From: Metapseudomonas otitidis
Lineage (GTDB): Bacteria; Pseudomonadota; Gammaproteobacteria; Pseudomonadales; Pseudomonadaceae
Reading direction: 5' to 3'
Assembly (NCBI RefSeq): GCF_900111835.1
Contig: NZ_FOJP01000021.1
Location: 35,856-99,855, forward strand
Length of the DNA: 64,000 nt
The translations under genes were made by a program, and so were the position numbers. Below the pieces are notes generated by a model. It did not search any database, was not told the DNA's origin, and saw only the letters and a program-made list of their open reading frames with translations. Below, one piece after another: positions 45,905-54,921 of this stretch (position 1 is the stretch's first letter; each line of letters begins with the position of its first letter).

Positions 45905-47220
45905 CCGAATGGCTGCACGCCATCACCGACTGGCTCAGCGCCAACCCGCAGTGGCTGGGCCTGGCCATCTTCACCATCGCCTGCGTCGAATGCCTGGCCA
46001 TCGCCGGCATCATCGTGCCCGGCACCGTGCTGCTGTTCGCCGTGGCGGCCCTGGCCGGCAGCGGCGCCCTGGGCCTGGGCGAGACGCTGCTGCTGGGCTA
46101 CCTCGGCGGCCTGCTGGGAGACGCCATCTCCTATGGGCTGGGGCGGCGCTTCCACCAGAACATCCGCCGACTACCCGGTTTGCGCCACCACCCGGAGTGG
46201 CTGGCCGGGGCCGAGACCTATTTCCAGCGCTACGGCGTGGCCAGCCTGCTGGTGGGGCGCTTCATCGGCCCGCTGCGGCCCATGCTGCCCATGGTGGCCG
46301 GCATGCTGGACATGCCGCTGCCGCGCTTCATCGCCGTCAGCCTGGTGGCGGCGGCCGGCTGGTCCGTGGCCTACCTGCTGCCCGGCTGGGCTGCCGGGGC
46401 GGCCTTCCGCCTGCCGTTGCCGGAAGGGTTCTGGAGCGAGGCCGCCGTGGTGGTGGTCGCGGTGCTGGTGATGATCGGCCTGATCGTCCAGGGCAGCCTG
46501 CGGCACAAGCGCTGGGCCACCTCGCTCGCCGCCGGCCTGAGCCTGGTGCTGCTGGTGGCGCTGTTCTTCGGCTGGTCGTCGTTGCATGACTTCGACCAGG
46601 GCCTGATGGCACTGGTGCAGGAACAACGCCAGGCCACCCTCGACAGCCTGGCGGTGCTGGTGACGCGCCTGGGCGATTTCCGCACCCAGTTCTTCGCCGG
46701 CGCGCTGATCACCGGCCTGCTGCTCCTGGCCCGGCAATGGCGCCACGCGCTGTTCGCCGGGGGCACGCTGATCACCACCGCCCTGGCCAACGGCGCCCTC
46801 AAGCACCTGTTCGCCCGCGCCCGACCGGACGTACTGGCCGAACCGCTGAGCAGCTTCAGCTTCCCCAGCGGCCACAGCTCCGCCGCGTTCGCCTTCTTCC
46901 TGGTGCTGGGGGTGCTGGCAGGCCGTGGCCAACCGCCGCGCCTGCGCCTGACCTGGATGCTGCTGGCCTGCCTGCCGGCTGCCAGCATCGCGCTGTCGCG
47001 GGTCTACCTCGGGGTGCACTGGCCGACCGACATCATCGCTGGCGCCCTGCTGGCCAGTTGCGTGTGCGCCGGCTGGCTGGCACTGATCCAGCGCCAGGCC
47101 TCGCTGCCGGCGATGAGCCCACGGGTCTGGTGGCTGTTGCTGCCGGCCGCACTGGCCCTGCTCGGCGGCTTCGCCACCTGGGCGCTGCCGGAAGCCTTCA
47201 GCCTGTATCGCTACAAATAG
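45901..47220 (+). CDS. DedA-PAP2 fusion membrane protein
   Basis: A 439-residue inner-membrane protein with two lipid-handling modules. Residues 1-200 are a DedA/SNARE-associated domain (AIAGIIVPGTVLLFAVAALA, LGDAISYGLGRRF, VGRFIGPLRPMLPMVAGML). Residues about 210-425 are a PAP2 phosphatase with all three motifs: KHLFARARP, PSGHSSAAFA and SRVYLGVHWPTD. DedA proteins flip polyprenyl phosphate and phospholipids, and PAP2 enzymes dephosphorylate such lipids, so the fusion may recycle undecaprenyl phosphate or PA; that is inference. It overlaps mpg by four bases, which is probably only an operon convenience. Confidence 0.88.
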   Translation: MTEWLHAITDWLSANPQWLGLAIFTIACVECLAIAGIIVPGTVLLFAVAALAGSGALGLGETLLLGYLGGLLGDAISYGLGRRFHQNIRRLPGLRHHPEWLAGAETYFQRYGVASLLVGRFIGPLRPMLPMVAGMLDMPLPRFIAVSLVAAAGWSVAYLLPGWAAGAAFRLPLPEGFWSEAAVVVVAVLVMIGLIVQGSLRHKRWATSLAAGLSLVLLVALFFGWSSLHDFDQGLMALVQEQRQATLDSLAVLVTRLGDFRTQFFAGALITGLLLLARQWRHALFAGGTLITTALANGALKHLFARARPDVLAEPLSSFSFPSGHSSAAFAFFLVLGVLAGRGQPPRLRLTWMLLACLPAASIALSRVYLGVHWPTDIIAGALLASCVCAGWLALIQRQASLPAMSPRVWWLLLPAALALLGGFATWALPEAFSLYRYK

Positions 47221-47230
47221 ATAGGCGCCT

Positions 47231-47254
47231 GGGCGTGGCGGAAGGCCCACGCCC
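47231..47254. terminator. Hairpin between convergent genes
   Basis: GGGCGTGG (47231-47238) and CCACGCCC (47247-47254) pair across 8 bases, between the DedA-PAP2 stop and the stop of the leftward LON-domain gene. There is no T-tract. Confidence 0.5.
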
Positions 47255-47261
47255 GGCGTGA

Positions 47262-47855
47262 TCAGGCGATGACGTCGCCCTGAAGGCGGTTAAGCAGCGT
47301 CTGCAGGTGGTCGAGCCGCGCATCCGGGCTGCCCAGGGCCAGCAGCTCCAGCTTCTCGTCGAGGGAGAAGGGCAGCAGGTAGGCCAACTGGTTGGCCAGC
47401 TCCTGCTGGCCGTGAGCCAGGCCGCCCATGCCCAGCCCCTTCACCAGCGGGTGCTCGGCCAGGGCATTGAGCAGCGCGGCCAGGTCGGCGTGCTCCGGCA
47501 GCAGCGGCCGGTCGGCATCGTCGTCGTCCAGCCAGGCGATATCCCCCAGGGTGAGCTGGTCGGCCTGCACACGCGTACCTTCGACCGTGAAGCGCCGGCC
47601 GCCCTCGACCCGGATGCCCAGCAGCCCGTTGGGCAGTTGCTGCCAGTCACGGATCAGCGCCTCGCACCCCAGGGGCGCAATGCGCTGGGCAGCGCTGCCG
47701 ACCTCCTCGCCTTCGAGGATGCCCACCACGCCAAAGCCGGTGCTCTGCTTCATGCAGCGCCCGATCATGTCCAGGTAGCGCGCCTCGAACAGCTGCAGGT
47801 CGAGCATGCAGCCAGGAAACAACACGGTATTCAGCGGAAACAGCGGCAGTTCCAT
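47262..47855 (-). CDS. LON N-terminal (substrate-binding) domain protein
   Basis: A 197-residue cytosolic protein consisting only of the LonA N-terminal domain, without ATPase or protease parts. MELPLFPLNTVLFPGCMLDL and LFEARYLDMIGRCM match the family start. GFGVVGI and GLLGIRVEGGRRFTVEG are also typical. Its role is not established; stand-alone LON domains are common in proteobacteria. It is preceded by lrgB (10 bases) on the same strand. Confidence 0.88.
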   Translation of the reverse strand: MELPLFPLNTVLFPGCMLDLQLFEARYLDMIGRCMKQSTGFGVVGILEGEEVGSAAQRIAPLGCEALIRDWQQLPNGLLGIRVEGGRRFTVEGTRVQADQLTLGDIAWLDDDDADRPLLPEHADLAALLNALAEHPLVKGLGMGGLAHGQQELANQLAYLLPFSLDEKLELLALGSPDARLDHLQTLLNRLQGDVIA

Positions 47856-47865
47856 CCCTCGTCCC

Positions 47866-48582
47866 TCACACGATCATCGCCACGGCCAACGGCAGCAGCA
47901 CCGCCGTCGCCACCCCCATCAGGCTCATCGCCAGCGCCGCGAAGGCGCCGCACTCCTCGCCCTCCTGCAGCGCGCGCGCCGTACCCACCGCATGGGCGGT
48001 GATGCCCAGCGCCATGCCTTGTGCAGCAGGGTGGTGAACGCCGATGCGGCGCAGCATCTCCGGGCCGAGCATGGCCCCGATCACCCCGGTGATGAGCACG
48101 AACACCGCCGCCAGCGCCGCTACGCCGCCGATCTGCTCGGCCACCAGCATGGCGATGGGCGAGGTGACCGACTTGGGCGCCATGGTCATCAACACCATGT
48201 GCTCGGCGCCGAACGCCCAGGCCAGGCCGACGCCCATCACCGTCGCCACCAGTCCGCCGAGGGCCAGGGTCAGCAACGTCGGCCAGAACAGCTGGCGAAT
48301 GCGCTTGAGGTTGAGGAACAGCGGCACCGCCAGCGCCACCGTGGCGGGGCCCAGCAGCAGGTTGAGCAGCGTGGTGCTCTGGCGGTACTCGTCATAGCCG
48401 ATGCCCAGCGGCACCAGCACCGCGATCACCAGTGCCATCGACACCAGCACCGGCTGCAGGAACATCAGCCGGGAGCGCTCGTACAGCGAGCTGGCCAACT
48501 GGTAGGCAGCGAGGGTCAGCCCCACACCGAACAGCGGGTGGTGCGCCACGGCCTGCCAGGCCGATTGCCATGCCAGGCTCAT
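47866..48582 (-). CDS. lrgB: LrgB/CidB-like membrane protein
   Basis: A 238-residue protein with about seven membrane helices. LLGPATVALAVPLFLNLKRI and the strongly conserved MAPKSVTSPIAMLVAEQIGG and GTARALQEGEECGAFAALAM are the LrgB signatures. LrgAB/CidAB pairs act on cell lysis, holin-like permeability or metabolite transport. The start overlaps the lrgA stop by four bases (ATGA). Confidence 0.92.
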   Translation of the reverse strand: MSLAWQSAWQAVAHHPLFGVGLTLAAYQLASSLYERSRLMFLQPVLVSMALVIAVLVPLGIGYDEYRQSTTLLNLLLGPATVALAVPLFLNLKRIRQLFWPTLLTLALGGLVATVMGVGLAWAFGAEHMVLMTMAPKSVTSPIAMLVAEQIGGVAALAAVFVLITGVIGAMLGPEMLRRIGVHHPAAQGMALGITAHAVGTARALQEGEECGAFAALAMSLMGVATAVLLPLAVAMIV

Positions 48583-48941
48583 GCCTTGCCCTCCTCGCCG
48601 CCGCGGCGGTCGATCAGCCGCTGCATCAGCCAGCCCACGAACAGCAACGAGAAGAACACCGACAGCCCCAGCGCACCGACCACCGCCCAGGCGTCTTCCC
48701 AGATCGCCCGCGCGTAGACCATCACCCCCACCGCCGGCGGCACCAGCAGCAGCGGCAGGTAGCGCAGCAGGGCGCCGGACGCCACCGTCAGCGGCTCCCC
48801 GACCTCGCCCCGGACGACGAGGAACACGAACAGCAGCACCAGCCCGATAATGGGCCCGGGCAGCATGTGCAGGAACAGGGCGTTCAGCCCGGTGCCGAGC
48901 AACTGGAACAGCACCAGCCAGGTCAAGCCACGCAGCAGCAT
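48579..48941 (-). CDS. lrgA: LrgA/CidA holin-like protein
   Basis: A 120-residue protein with four membrane helices. LPGPIIGLVLLFVFLVV (the P-G-P-x-x-G signature) and LLLVPPAVGVMVYA are diagnostic of the LrgA/CidA family. The ATG at 48941 gives MLLRGLTWLVLFQLLG; the frame is open upstream but polar. It is the first gene of the lrgA-lrgB-LON group. Confidence 0.9.
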   Translation of the reverse strand: MLLRGLTWLVLFQLLGTGLNALFLHMLPGPIIGLVLLFVFLVVRGEVGEPLTVASGALLRYLPLLLVPPAVGVMVYARAIWEDAWAVVGALGLSVFFSLLFVGWLMQRLIDRRGGEEGKA

Positions 48942-49019
48942 GAGGGGTCTCCAGACAGTCTTCCGTCCCCGCTCCGTCTCCACAGGCCCGTCGCAGACGG
49001 GCCGGAGCCAGGGTGGGCC

Positions 49020-49025
49020 ATTATA
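49020..49025 (-). promoter_or_regulatory. Perfect -10 box upstream of lrgA
   Basis: TATAAT is read on the minus strand at 49025-49020, 79 bases before the lrgA ATG. A TTATAG at 49050-49045 is 19 bases away, too far for an ideal -35. It is the best promoter signal in the gap. Confidence 0.4.
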
Positions 49026-49174
49026 GGCACGCCTGCCCCGCCCGCTATAACCCGCCATTCGCAGGGGCCATGCCGGCTTGACCGGGCCCCGGGCCCGTGC
49101 TGATCTACGCCAACGCGCCGGGCGAGCCAGCCCGCCACAAGAAGAAGAAAAAAACCGTCCACGGAGGATGAAGC

Positions 49175-49630
49175 ATGCCGTTCGTACCTGTTGCAGAACT
49201 GAAAAGCTACATTGGCAAGGACCTGGGTCACTCCGAGTGGCTGACCATCGATCAGGAACGCATCAACCAGTTCGCCGAATGCACCGGCGACCACCAGTTC
49301 ATCCATGTCGACCCGGAGAAGGCCAAGCGCACCCCCTTCGGCACCACCATCGCCCACGGTTTCCTCAGCCTGTCGCTGATCCCGGTGCTGTCGGAAAAGC
49401 TGCTGGTGCTCCCCGAAGGCCTGAAGATGGGCATCAACTACGGTCTGGACAGCGTCCGCTTCATCCAGCCGGTGCCGGTGAACTCGCGGGTGCGCCTGGC
49501 CCTCACCGTACTCGACGTCACCGAGAAGAACCCCGGCCAGTGGCTGATCAAGGCCCGCGCCACCCTCGAGATCGAAGGCCAGGCCAAGCCGGCCTACGTC
49601 GCCGAGTCCCTCAGCCTCTGCTTCGTCTGA
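49175..49630 (+). CDS. MaoC-like (R)-specific enoyl-CoA hydratase, PhaJ type
   Basis: Hydrates trans-2-enoyl-CoA to (R)-3-hydroxyacyl-CoA, linking beta-oxidation to polyhydroxyalkanoate synthesis in this family. The 151-residue hotdog-fold protein has FAECTGDHQFIHVDPEKAKR (hydratase 2 motif with catalytic Asp and His), TIAHGFLSLSLIPVLSEKL and INYGLDSVRFIQPVPVNSRV. The position matches what I recall as phaJ4 of P. aeruginosa; chain-length preference cannot be read. A GGAGG ribosome site precedes the ATG. It is probably monocistronic. Confidence 0.9.
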   Translation: MPFVPVAELKSYIGKDLGHSEWLTIDQERINQFAECTGDHQFIHVDPEKAKRTPFGTTIAHGFLSLSLIPVLSEKLLVLPEGLKMGINYGLDSVRFIQPVPVNSRVRLALTVLDVTEKNPGQWLIKARATLEIEGQAKPAYVAESLSLCFV

Positions 49631-49749
49631 CGCCCCCGGCGCCGCTGCGAAAGCAGCCGGCGCCTCTCGCCCCGAGCGTCTCGTCTCGCTAGAATGCCGC
49701 CCGCCCCGCCCTGGGGACTCCCAACCGACTCGTCAACAAGGACAGTTCC

Positions 49750-49962
49750 ATGACCGAAAAGCGTATCCTGCCCGCCTTCCTGCTCTGCTTCTTCCTCGGC
49801 ACCTTCGGCGCCCACCGCTTCTACGTCGGCAAGATCGGCACCGCCATCCTGCAGATCGTCACCCTCGGCGGCCTGGGCATCTGGACCCTGATCGACTTCA
49901 TCATGATCATCGTCGGCGCCTTCACCGACAAACAGGGCAACAAGATCACCCAGTGGACCTGA
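49750..49962 (+). CDS. TM2 domain protein
   Basis: A 70-residue membrane protein with two helices joined by a short turn. RILPAFLLCFFLGTFGAHRF and YVGKIGTAILQIVTLGGLGI with WTLIDFIMIIVGAF form the complete TM2 domain (G-x-H-R-F-Y, then W-x-L-I-D). The function is unknown. A TAGAAT at 49690-49695 may be its -10, and a strong terminator follows, so it is probably a single-gene unit. Confidence 0.92.
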   Translation: MTEKRILPAFLLCFFLGTFGAHRFYVGKIGTAILQIVTLGGLGIWTLIDFIMIIVGAFTDKQGNKITQWT

Positions 49963-49983
49963 CCGGTCTCGCACGTCCGCTAC

Positions 49984-50009
49984 AAAAGCCCGCTCACGCG
50001 GGCTTTTTT
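49984..50009 (+). terminator. Intrinsic terminator of the TM2 gene
   Basis: AAAAGCCCGC (49984-49993) pairs with GCGGGCTTTT (49998-50007) across a 4-base loop, with six T in all. It lies 22 bases after the stop codon and 39 before the MORN gene. Confidence 0.95.
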
Positions 50010-50047
50010 ACGCCACACTAGGGCAGCCATTCAGCCAGGGACTGCCG

Positions 50048-51772
50048 ATGAAAGCCCTTCTTCCCCTCAGCCTTGCCGTGTTGCTCGCCGCCTGCGGCGA
50101 AGGCGAGCCCATCACCCCGCCCGACGCCCGACTGCCCGATGGCGCCCGCTACCGGGGCGAGGTGGTCGACGGCCTGCTGCAAGGCCCCGGCCGCCTCGAC
50201 TACACCAACGGCACCTGGTTCGAAGGCCGCTTCAAGGACGGCCAGGCCAATGGCCAGGGTCGCTGGCACGGCCCGGAAGGCGTGGAGTACGAAGGCGAGT
50301 TCCGCGACGGCCTGTTCGACGGCAAGGGCCGCATGACCTACCGCGATGGCACCGTCTACGAAGGCAGCTTCAAGGGCAACCGCTTCGACGGCGAAGGCCG
50401 CCTCGCACGGGGCGAGATGGTCTACCAGGGCGGCTTCCGCAACGACCAGTACCACGGCCTCGGCACCCTGCGCATGCCCGACGGCAGCGAACACCAGGGC
50501 CGTTTCCGCAACGGCCAGCCCGACGGCCCCGGCGTGCTCACCGACAGCGAAGGCAACCGCTTCAGCGGCACCTTCAAGCAGGGACAGCTGAACGGTGAAG
50601 GCGACTACCAGGGCAGCGACGGCGACCGCTACAGCGGCGGCTTCGCCAGCAACCGCTTCAACGGCAAGGGCCGCTACCAGAACGCCGAAGGCGCGGTGTG
50701 GAGCGGCGAGTTCCGCAACGGCGCACTGACCGGCAAGGGCGAATACAAGGGGGCAGACGGCGAGCACTACCAAGGCGCCTTCCGCACCTGGCGCTACCAC
50801 GGCCAGGGCGACCTGCGCCTGGCCGACGGCAGCCACTACGTCGGCGGTTTCGCCAACGGCCGCTACGCCGGCGACGGCACCCTCACCCTGGCCAGTGGCG
50901 AGCAGGAGCGCGGCACTTGGCGCAACGGCCGCCGCGTGCGGGATGCCGCCGGCCAGGCACTGCCCGATCCACTGGAGGTCGGCCTGCTGCAACAGGGGCG
51001 TCTGCTGGACGAAGCCCTCGCCGCCGTCCCGCCGTCCACCCCGGCCCCCGAGCTGTACAGCCTGAGCCTGGGCGGCGATGGCCGCCAGAGCGTGTTCCTG
51101 CGGGAAGCCGACTACGCCGCCAAGCTGATGAGCGACCGCTTCGCCGCCCGTGGCCACATCACCCTGGTGAACCACCGCGATCACATGGCCGACCGCCCCC
51201 TGGCCACCCGCGAGAGCCTCGCCCGCGCCGTCGAGACCCTGGCCAAGCGCACCGGCCCGGAAGACCTGGTGTTCATCTACCTCACCAGCCACGGCTCCGC
51301 CGACCACCAGCTCGCCCTGGAGCAACCCGGCCTGCAACTGTCCGACCTCGCCGCCGCCGACCTGGCCACCCTCCTCGCCCCCCTGCGTGACCGTCACAAG
51401 GTGCTGGTGATCTCCGCCTGCTATTCCGGCGGCTTCATCCCCGCCCTGAAGGACGACAAGACCCTGGTGATGACCGCCGCCCGCGCCGATCGCGTGTCCT
51501 TCGGCTGCTCCGACGACAACGACTTCACCTACTTCGGCCGCGCCCTGCTGGCCGACGCCCTGAACCAGACCGACGACCTCGAGCGCGCCTTCAAGCTCGC
51601 CCGGGAGGCAGTCGCCAAATGGGAGAAGGAGGACGACTTCGAACCCTCCGAACCACAGATCTGGGCCCCCAAGGCCGTGCTCGCCCACTGGAAGCGCCTG
51701 CGCGCCAACCAGGCCCTGCAGGCACTGGCCGACAAGCCGGCGGACGGGGCCAAAACCCCGGCCAGCCACTAA
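50048..51772 (+). CDS. MORN-repeat lipoprotein with C13 (caspase-clan) peptidase domain
   Basis: A 574-residue envelope protein. The signal [16 protein letters not shown] has a lipobox with Cys16. Residues about 35-300 hold eleven complete MORN repeats and a partial twelfth, period 23 residues (e.g. [20 protein letters not shown]), which form an elongated sheet that binds lipids or protein. Residues about 335-545 match prokaryotic peptidase family C13: His415 in [11 protein letters not shown] and Cys458 in [14 protein letters not shown] form the catalytic dyad. C13 includes legumain and the GPI transamidase; the bacterial substrate is unknown. GEGE follows the Cys, so no Asp+2 retention signal is seen, and the outer membrane is likely. 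The gene looks intact. Confidence 0.88.
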   Translation: MKALLPLSLAVLLAACGEGEPITPPDARLPDGARYRGEVVDGLLQGPGRLDYTNGTWFEGRFKDGQANGQGRWHGPEGVEYEGEFRDGLFDGKGRMTYRDGTVYEGSFKGNRFDGEGRLARGEMVYQGGFRNDQYHGLGTLRMPDGSEHQGRFRNGQPDGPGVLTDSEGNRFSGTFKQGQLNGEGDYQGSDGDRYSGGFASNRFNGKGRYQNAEGAVWSGEFRNGALTGKGEYKGADGEHYQGAFRTWRYHGQGDLRLADGSHYVGGFANGRYAGDGTLTLASGEQERGTWRNGRRVRDAAGQALPDPLEVGLLQQGRLLDEALAAVPPSTPAPELYSLSLGGDGRQSVFLREADYAAKLMSDRFAARGHITLVNHRDHMADRPLATRESLARAVETLAKRTGPEDLVFIYLTSHGSADHQLALEQPGLQLSDLAAADLATLLAPLRDRHKVLVISACYSGGFIPALKDDKTLVMTAARADRVSFGCSDDNDFTYFGRALLADALNQTDDLERAFKLAREAVAKWEKEDDFEPSEPQIWAPKAVLAHWKRLRANQALQALADKPADGAKTPASH

Positions 51773-51804
51773 GCTGTACCTGTGTCAGCGGAGAGACAGC
51801 CACC

Positions 51805-52446
51805 ATGCACCTGACGCCCCAGCACATCCTGCTCGCCGGCGCCACCGGCCTCACCGGCGAGCACCTGCTCGACCGCCTGCTCAACGAGCGCACCGTCGAG
51901 CGCGTGCTCGCCCCCTCGCGCCGCCCACTCGCCGCCCACCCACGCCTGGAAAACCCGGTGGGCGAGCTGACCAACCTGCTGCCCCAGCTCGGCGGCCCCG
52001 TCGACACCGCCTTCTGCTGCCTGGGCAGCACCATCCGCCAGGCCGGTTCCCAGGAGGCCTTCCGCGCCATCGACATCGACCTGGTGGTGGCCGTCGGCCG
52101 CCGCGCCCGGGAGCTGGGCGCACGGCACTACCTGGTCATCAGTGCCCTCGGCGCGGACCGGGGCTCCTCGGTCTTCTACAACCGCGTCAAGGGCGAGATG
52201 GAAGACGCCCTGCGCGACCAGGGCTGGCCGCAACTCACCCTTGCCCGCCCCTCACTGCTGCTCGGCCCGCGCCAGGAATTCCGCCTCGGCGAACGCCTCG
52301 CCGCCCCGCTGATGCGCCTGATCCCCGGCAAGTACCGGGGCATCGAAGCCTGCACCCTGGCCCGCGCGCTCTGGCGCCTGGCCCTGGAGACCGGCGAAGG
52401 CACCCGCGTGGTGGAGTCGGACGAGCTGCGCCGCCTGGGCCGCTGA
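51805..52446 (+). CDS. NAD(P)-binding atypical SDR protein
   Basis: A 213-residue Rossmann protein of the HTATIP2/NmrA-like type. [20 protein letters not shown] contains the nucleotide loop G-A-T-G-x-x-G, with [40 protein letters not shown] (with the S-x-x-x-Y...K-like positions) and [20 protein letters not shown] following. The substrate is unknown. The ATG at 51805 has GGAGAGA upstream. It is 32 bases after the MORN gene, so co-transcription is possible. Confidence 0.85.
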   Translation: MHLTPQHILLAGATGLTGEHLLDRLLNERTVERVLAPSRRPLAAHPRLENPVGELTNLLPQLGGPVDTAFCCLGSTIRQAGSQEAFRAIDIDLVVAVGRRARELGARHYLVISALGADRGSSVFYNRVKGEMEDALRDQGWPQLTLARPSLLLGPRQEFRLGERLAAPLMRLIPGKYRGIEACTLARALWRLALETGEGTRVVESDELRRLGR

Positions 52447-52536
52447 AGCGCCCCAGGCCTTGGCCGGAACGCCCGCGACACCCAGCCGACCGCGCCTGTA
52501 GGGTGGACAGCTCCGCAGCCCAGGAAGGGAACGCCC

Positions 52537-53148
52537 ATGCAGTTCTACGACCGCCACATCCTCCCGCGCCTGATCGACTACGCCTGCGGCATGGGCCACG
52601 TCATGAAGACCCGCTCCCAGGTGGTGCCCAACGCCGAGGGCGAGGTGCTGGAGATCGGCATCGGCACCGGCCTCAACCTCGCCTTCTACGACCCGCAGCG
52701 GGTCAGCCGGGTAACCGGCGTCGATCCCGCCGCGCAGATGCAGGCCCTGGCCCGGCAGCGCGCAGCCGCCACCACCATCCCGGTGGAAACCATCGCCCTG
52801 GAACTGGGCGAGATCCGCGCCGATGACGGCCGCTTCGACAGCATCGTCTGCACCTTCACCCTCTGCACCATCCCCGACGCCGTCGCCGCCCTGCGGGAAA
52901 TGCGCCGCGTGCTCAAGCCCGGTGGCCGCCTGCATTTCGCCGAGCACGGCCTGGCCCCGGACCCCGGCGTGGTGCGCTGGCAGCAACGCCTCACCCCGCT
53001 GTGGAAACCGCTGGCCGGGGGCTGCCACCTGGACCGCGACATCCCCCGCCTGATCGAGACCGGCGGCTTCCGCATCGGCGAGCTGAACACCCGCTACCTG
53101 CCCGGCCCGCGCCCAATGACCTTCGTCTACAGCGGCTGGGCGGATTGA
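52537..53148 (+). CDS. Class I SAM-dependent methyltransferase
   Basis: A 203-residue methyltransferase of the Methyltransf_11 / METTL7-like group. VLEIGIGTGLNLAFYDP is the SAM loop, VTGVDPAAQMQALA the second motif, FTLCTIPDAVAALREMRRVL and KPGGRLHFAEHGLAPD the later ones. CHLDRDIPRLIETGGFRIGE is common in this group. The acceptor is unknown. It has GGAA before the ATG and stands 90 bases after the SDR gene. Confidence 0.88.
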   Translation: MQFYDRHILPRLIDYACGMGHVMKTRSQVVPNAEGEVLEIGIGTGLNLAFYDPQRVSRVTGVDPAAQMQALARQRAAATTIPVETIALELGEIRADDGRFDSIVCTFTLCTIPDAVAALREMRRVLKPGGRLHFAEHGLAPDPGVVRWQQRLTPLWKPLAGGCHLDRDIPRLIETGGFRIGELNTRYLPGPRPMTFVYSGWAD

Positions 53149-53205
53149 CCGGCGCCCCGGCATTCGGGTTAGCCTTGCCCGCTCCGCCCGCAGACAGGGA
53201 CCGAC

Positions 53206-54072
53206 ATGCGCACCCTCACCACCCTCACCGGCAACAGCCAGAAACTCGACGGCGGCGCCATGTTCGGCAACGCCCCGCGCGCCCTCTGGGAACGCTGGAT
53301 GGCCCCGGACGCCCTCAACCGCATCGACCTCGGTTGCCGCGCCCTGCTGGTGCGTGAAGGCGAACGCAACGTGCTGGTGGAAACCGGCATCGGCGCCTTC
53401 TTCTCCCCGGACCTGAAGCAGCGCTACGGCGTGCAGGAGAGCCACCACGTGCTGCTCGACAGCCTGGCGGCCGTGGGCCTCGACCATGCCGACATCGACG
53501 TGGTGCTGCTCACCCACCTGCACTTCGACCACGCCGGCGGCCTGCTCGCCCCCTGGGAAGACGGCCAGCCGCTGCGCCTGCTGTTCCCCAATGCCCGCTT
53601 CATCACCGGCCGTCGCCAGTGGCAGCGCGCCTGCACGCCCCACGCCCGCGACCGCGCCTCCTACATTCCCGAACTGCTGGAGCTGCTGCAGGCCAGCGAG
53701 CGGCTGGAGCTGCTGGAAGACGGCGAACAGAGCGCCACCCTCGGCGCCGACTGGCGCTTCCACTGGAGCGATGGCCACACCCCCGGCCAGCTCCTGCCGG
53801 AAGTGCAGATGCCCGACGGCCCGGTGGTGTTCAGCGGCGACCTGGTCCCCGGCGCCCCCTGGGTCCACCTGCCCATCACCATGGGCTACGACCGCTTCCC
53901 CGAGGGCCTGATCGAAGAGAAGGAAGCCCTGCTGGCCGACCTCCTGGCCCGCAATGGCCGCCTGGTCTTCACCCACGACCCGGCCGTCGCCATCGGCCGG
54001 GTGACCCGCGACGCCAAGGGTCGCTACGGGCTCGCCGACAGCCTGCCCGACGTCCGCGACCTGGCGTGCTGA
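53206..54072 (+). CDS. Metallo-beta-lactamase-fold hydrolase
   Basis: A 288-residue cytosolic MBL-fold protein. [10 protein letters not shown] is the zinc motif H-x-H-x-D-H. Further ligands lie in WSDGHTPGQ and [10 protein letters not shown], and FTHDPAVA near the end supplies the last His. The fold resembles N-acyl-homoserine lactonase and other MBL thioesterase-like enzymes, but I cannot assign the substrate. It is 57 bases after the methyltransferase and 22 before the YbaK-like gene. Confidence 0.88.
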   Translation: MRTLTTLTGNSQKLDGGAMFGNAPRALWERWMAPDALNRIDLGCRALLVREGERNVLVETGIGAFFSPDLKQRYGVQESHHVLLDSLAAVGLDHADIDVVLLTHLHFDHAGGLLAPWEDGQPLRLLFPNARFITGRRQWQRACTPHARDRASYIPELLELLQASERLELLEDGEQSATLGADWRFHWSDGHTPGQLLPEVQMPDGPVVFSGDLVPGAPWVHLPITMGYDRFPEGLIEEKEALLADLLARNGRLVFTHDPAVAIGRVTRDAKGRYGLADSLPDVRDLAC

Positions 54073-54094
54073 CCTACGACCAAGGACCGATCCC

Positions 54095-54562
54095 ATGAGC
54101 CTGGAATCCGTGCGCGCCTTCTTCGCCAGCAAGGCGCCGGACATCGCCATCATCGAACTCGAAACCAGCACCGCCACCGTCGCCCTGGCCGCCGAGGCCC
54201 ACGGTGTCGAGCCCGGTCGCATCGCCAAGACCCTCGCGTTCCGCGTCGGCGAGGATGCCGTGCTGGTGGTGGCCCGCGGCGATGCCCGCATCGACAATCG
54301 CAAGTTCAAGGAAACCTTCGGCGCCAAGGCGCGGATGCTCGATGCCGAAACCGTGGAGGCCCTCACCAGCCACCCGGTGGGCGGCGTCTGCCCCTTCGGC
54401 CTGGCCACCCCGCTGCCGGTCTACTGCGACCGCTCGCTGCAAGCCTTCGAAGAAGTCGTCCCCGCCGCCGGCGCCATCCACAGCGCCGTTCGCATCCCCC
54501 CCGAACGCCTGGCCGACCTGGTCGCCGCCCAATGGGTGGACGTGTGCCAGGACCTGGCCTGA
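54095..54562 (+). CDS. YbaK/ProX-like aminoacyl-tRNA deacylase
   Basis: A 155-residue single-domain protein of the YbaK/EbsC editing family, which hydrolyses mischarged tRNAs in trans. GVEPGRIAKTLAFRVGEDAV contains the conserved lysine after G-x-x-x-x-x-I, and RIDNRKFKETFGAKARMLDA and GGVCPFGLATPLPVYCDRSL (G-x-x-P-F/P-x-G motif) are diagnostic. Which tRNA it edits is not clear. It probably shares a transcript with the MBL gene upstream. Confidence 0.88.
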   Translation: MSLESVRAFFASKAPDIAIIELETSTATVALAAEAHGVEPGRIAKTLAFRVGEDAVLVVARGDARIDNRKFKETFGAKARMLDAETVEALTSHPVGGVCPFGLATPLPVYCDRSLQAFEEVVPAAGAIHSAVRIPPERLADLVAAQWVDVCQDLA

Positions 54563-54592
54563 GCCTCGGCTCACGCTCGCGCCAGACAGGGA

Positions 54593-54616
54593 CGTAGCCC
54601 GGGCTTCAGCCTGGGA
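54593..54616 (+). repeat. REP-like element, copy 1
   Basis: The 24-base sequence starts CGTAGCCCGGGCTTCAGCC and its CCCGGGCT/AGCCTGGG part forms a hairpin. An almost identical copy in the opposite direction lies at 61658-61681. Short palindromes with GTAGCCCGG are widespread in Pseudomonas intergenic regions. Confidence 0.75.
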
Positions 54617-54633
54617 GCACGCCCCCCGCCCAA

Positions 54634-54921
54634 TCAGTTGCCGCCGCGAATCCCCAGCCCTATCCCCAGCTCCGCCGCCACGGAAAGCGGCAGCAGCAGG
54701 GTGTCCAGCAACGCGCTGGCGGGCAGGTCGACGGCCGGGTAGGCCGGAGGTTCGGTGCCGAAACGGTCGATGGGGCAACAACCGTCGTGGAGGGCGTACC
54801 AATCGAGCCGAGTGCCGGAGTAGATGATCGGCGCACCGGGCTTGGCGGCGTTGAGGGTGGTGACGCTGGCGCAGCCCGGCAGGGCCAGCGCCAGCAACAG
54901 CGCGAGTGCGCCTTTATTCAT
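54634..54921 (-). CDS. YceK/YidQ-like lipoprotein
   Basis: A 95-residue small lipoprotein. [17 protein letters not shown] supplies the signal and lipidated Cys17. The mature part has [20 protein letters not shown] and [20 protein letters not shown], the latter typical of DUF1375 (YceK/YidQ), a family with no known role. Its start overlaps the end of ubiX by 8 bases, so the two are coupled. Confidence 0.85.
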   Translation of the reverse strand: MNKGALALLLALALPGCASVTTLNAAKPGAPIIYSGTRLDWYALHDGCCPIDRFGTEPPAYPAVDLPASALLDTLLLPLSVAAELGIGLGIRGGN

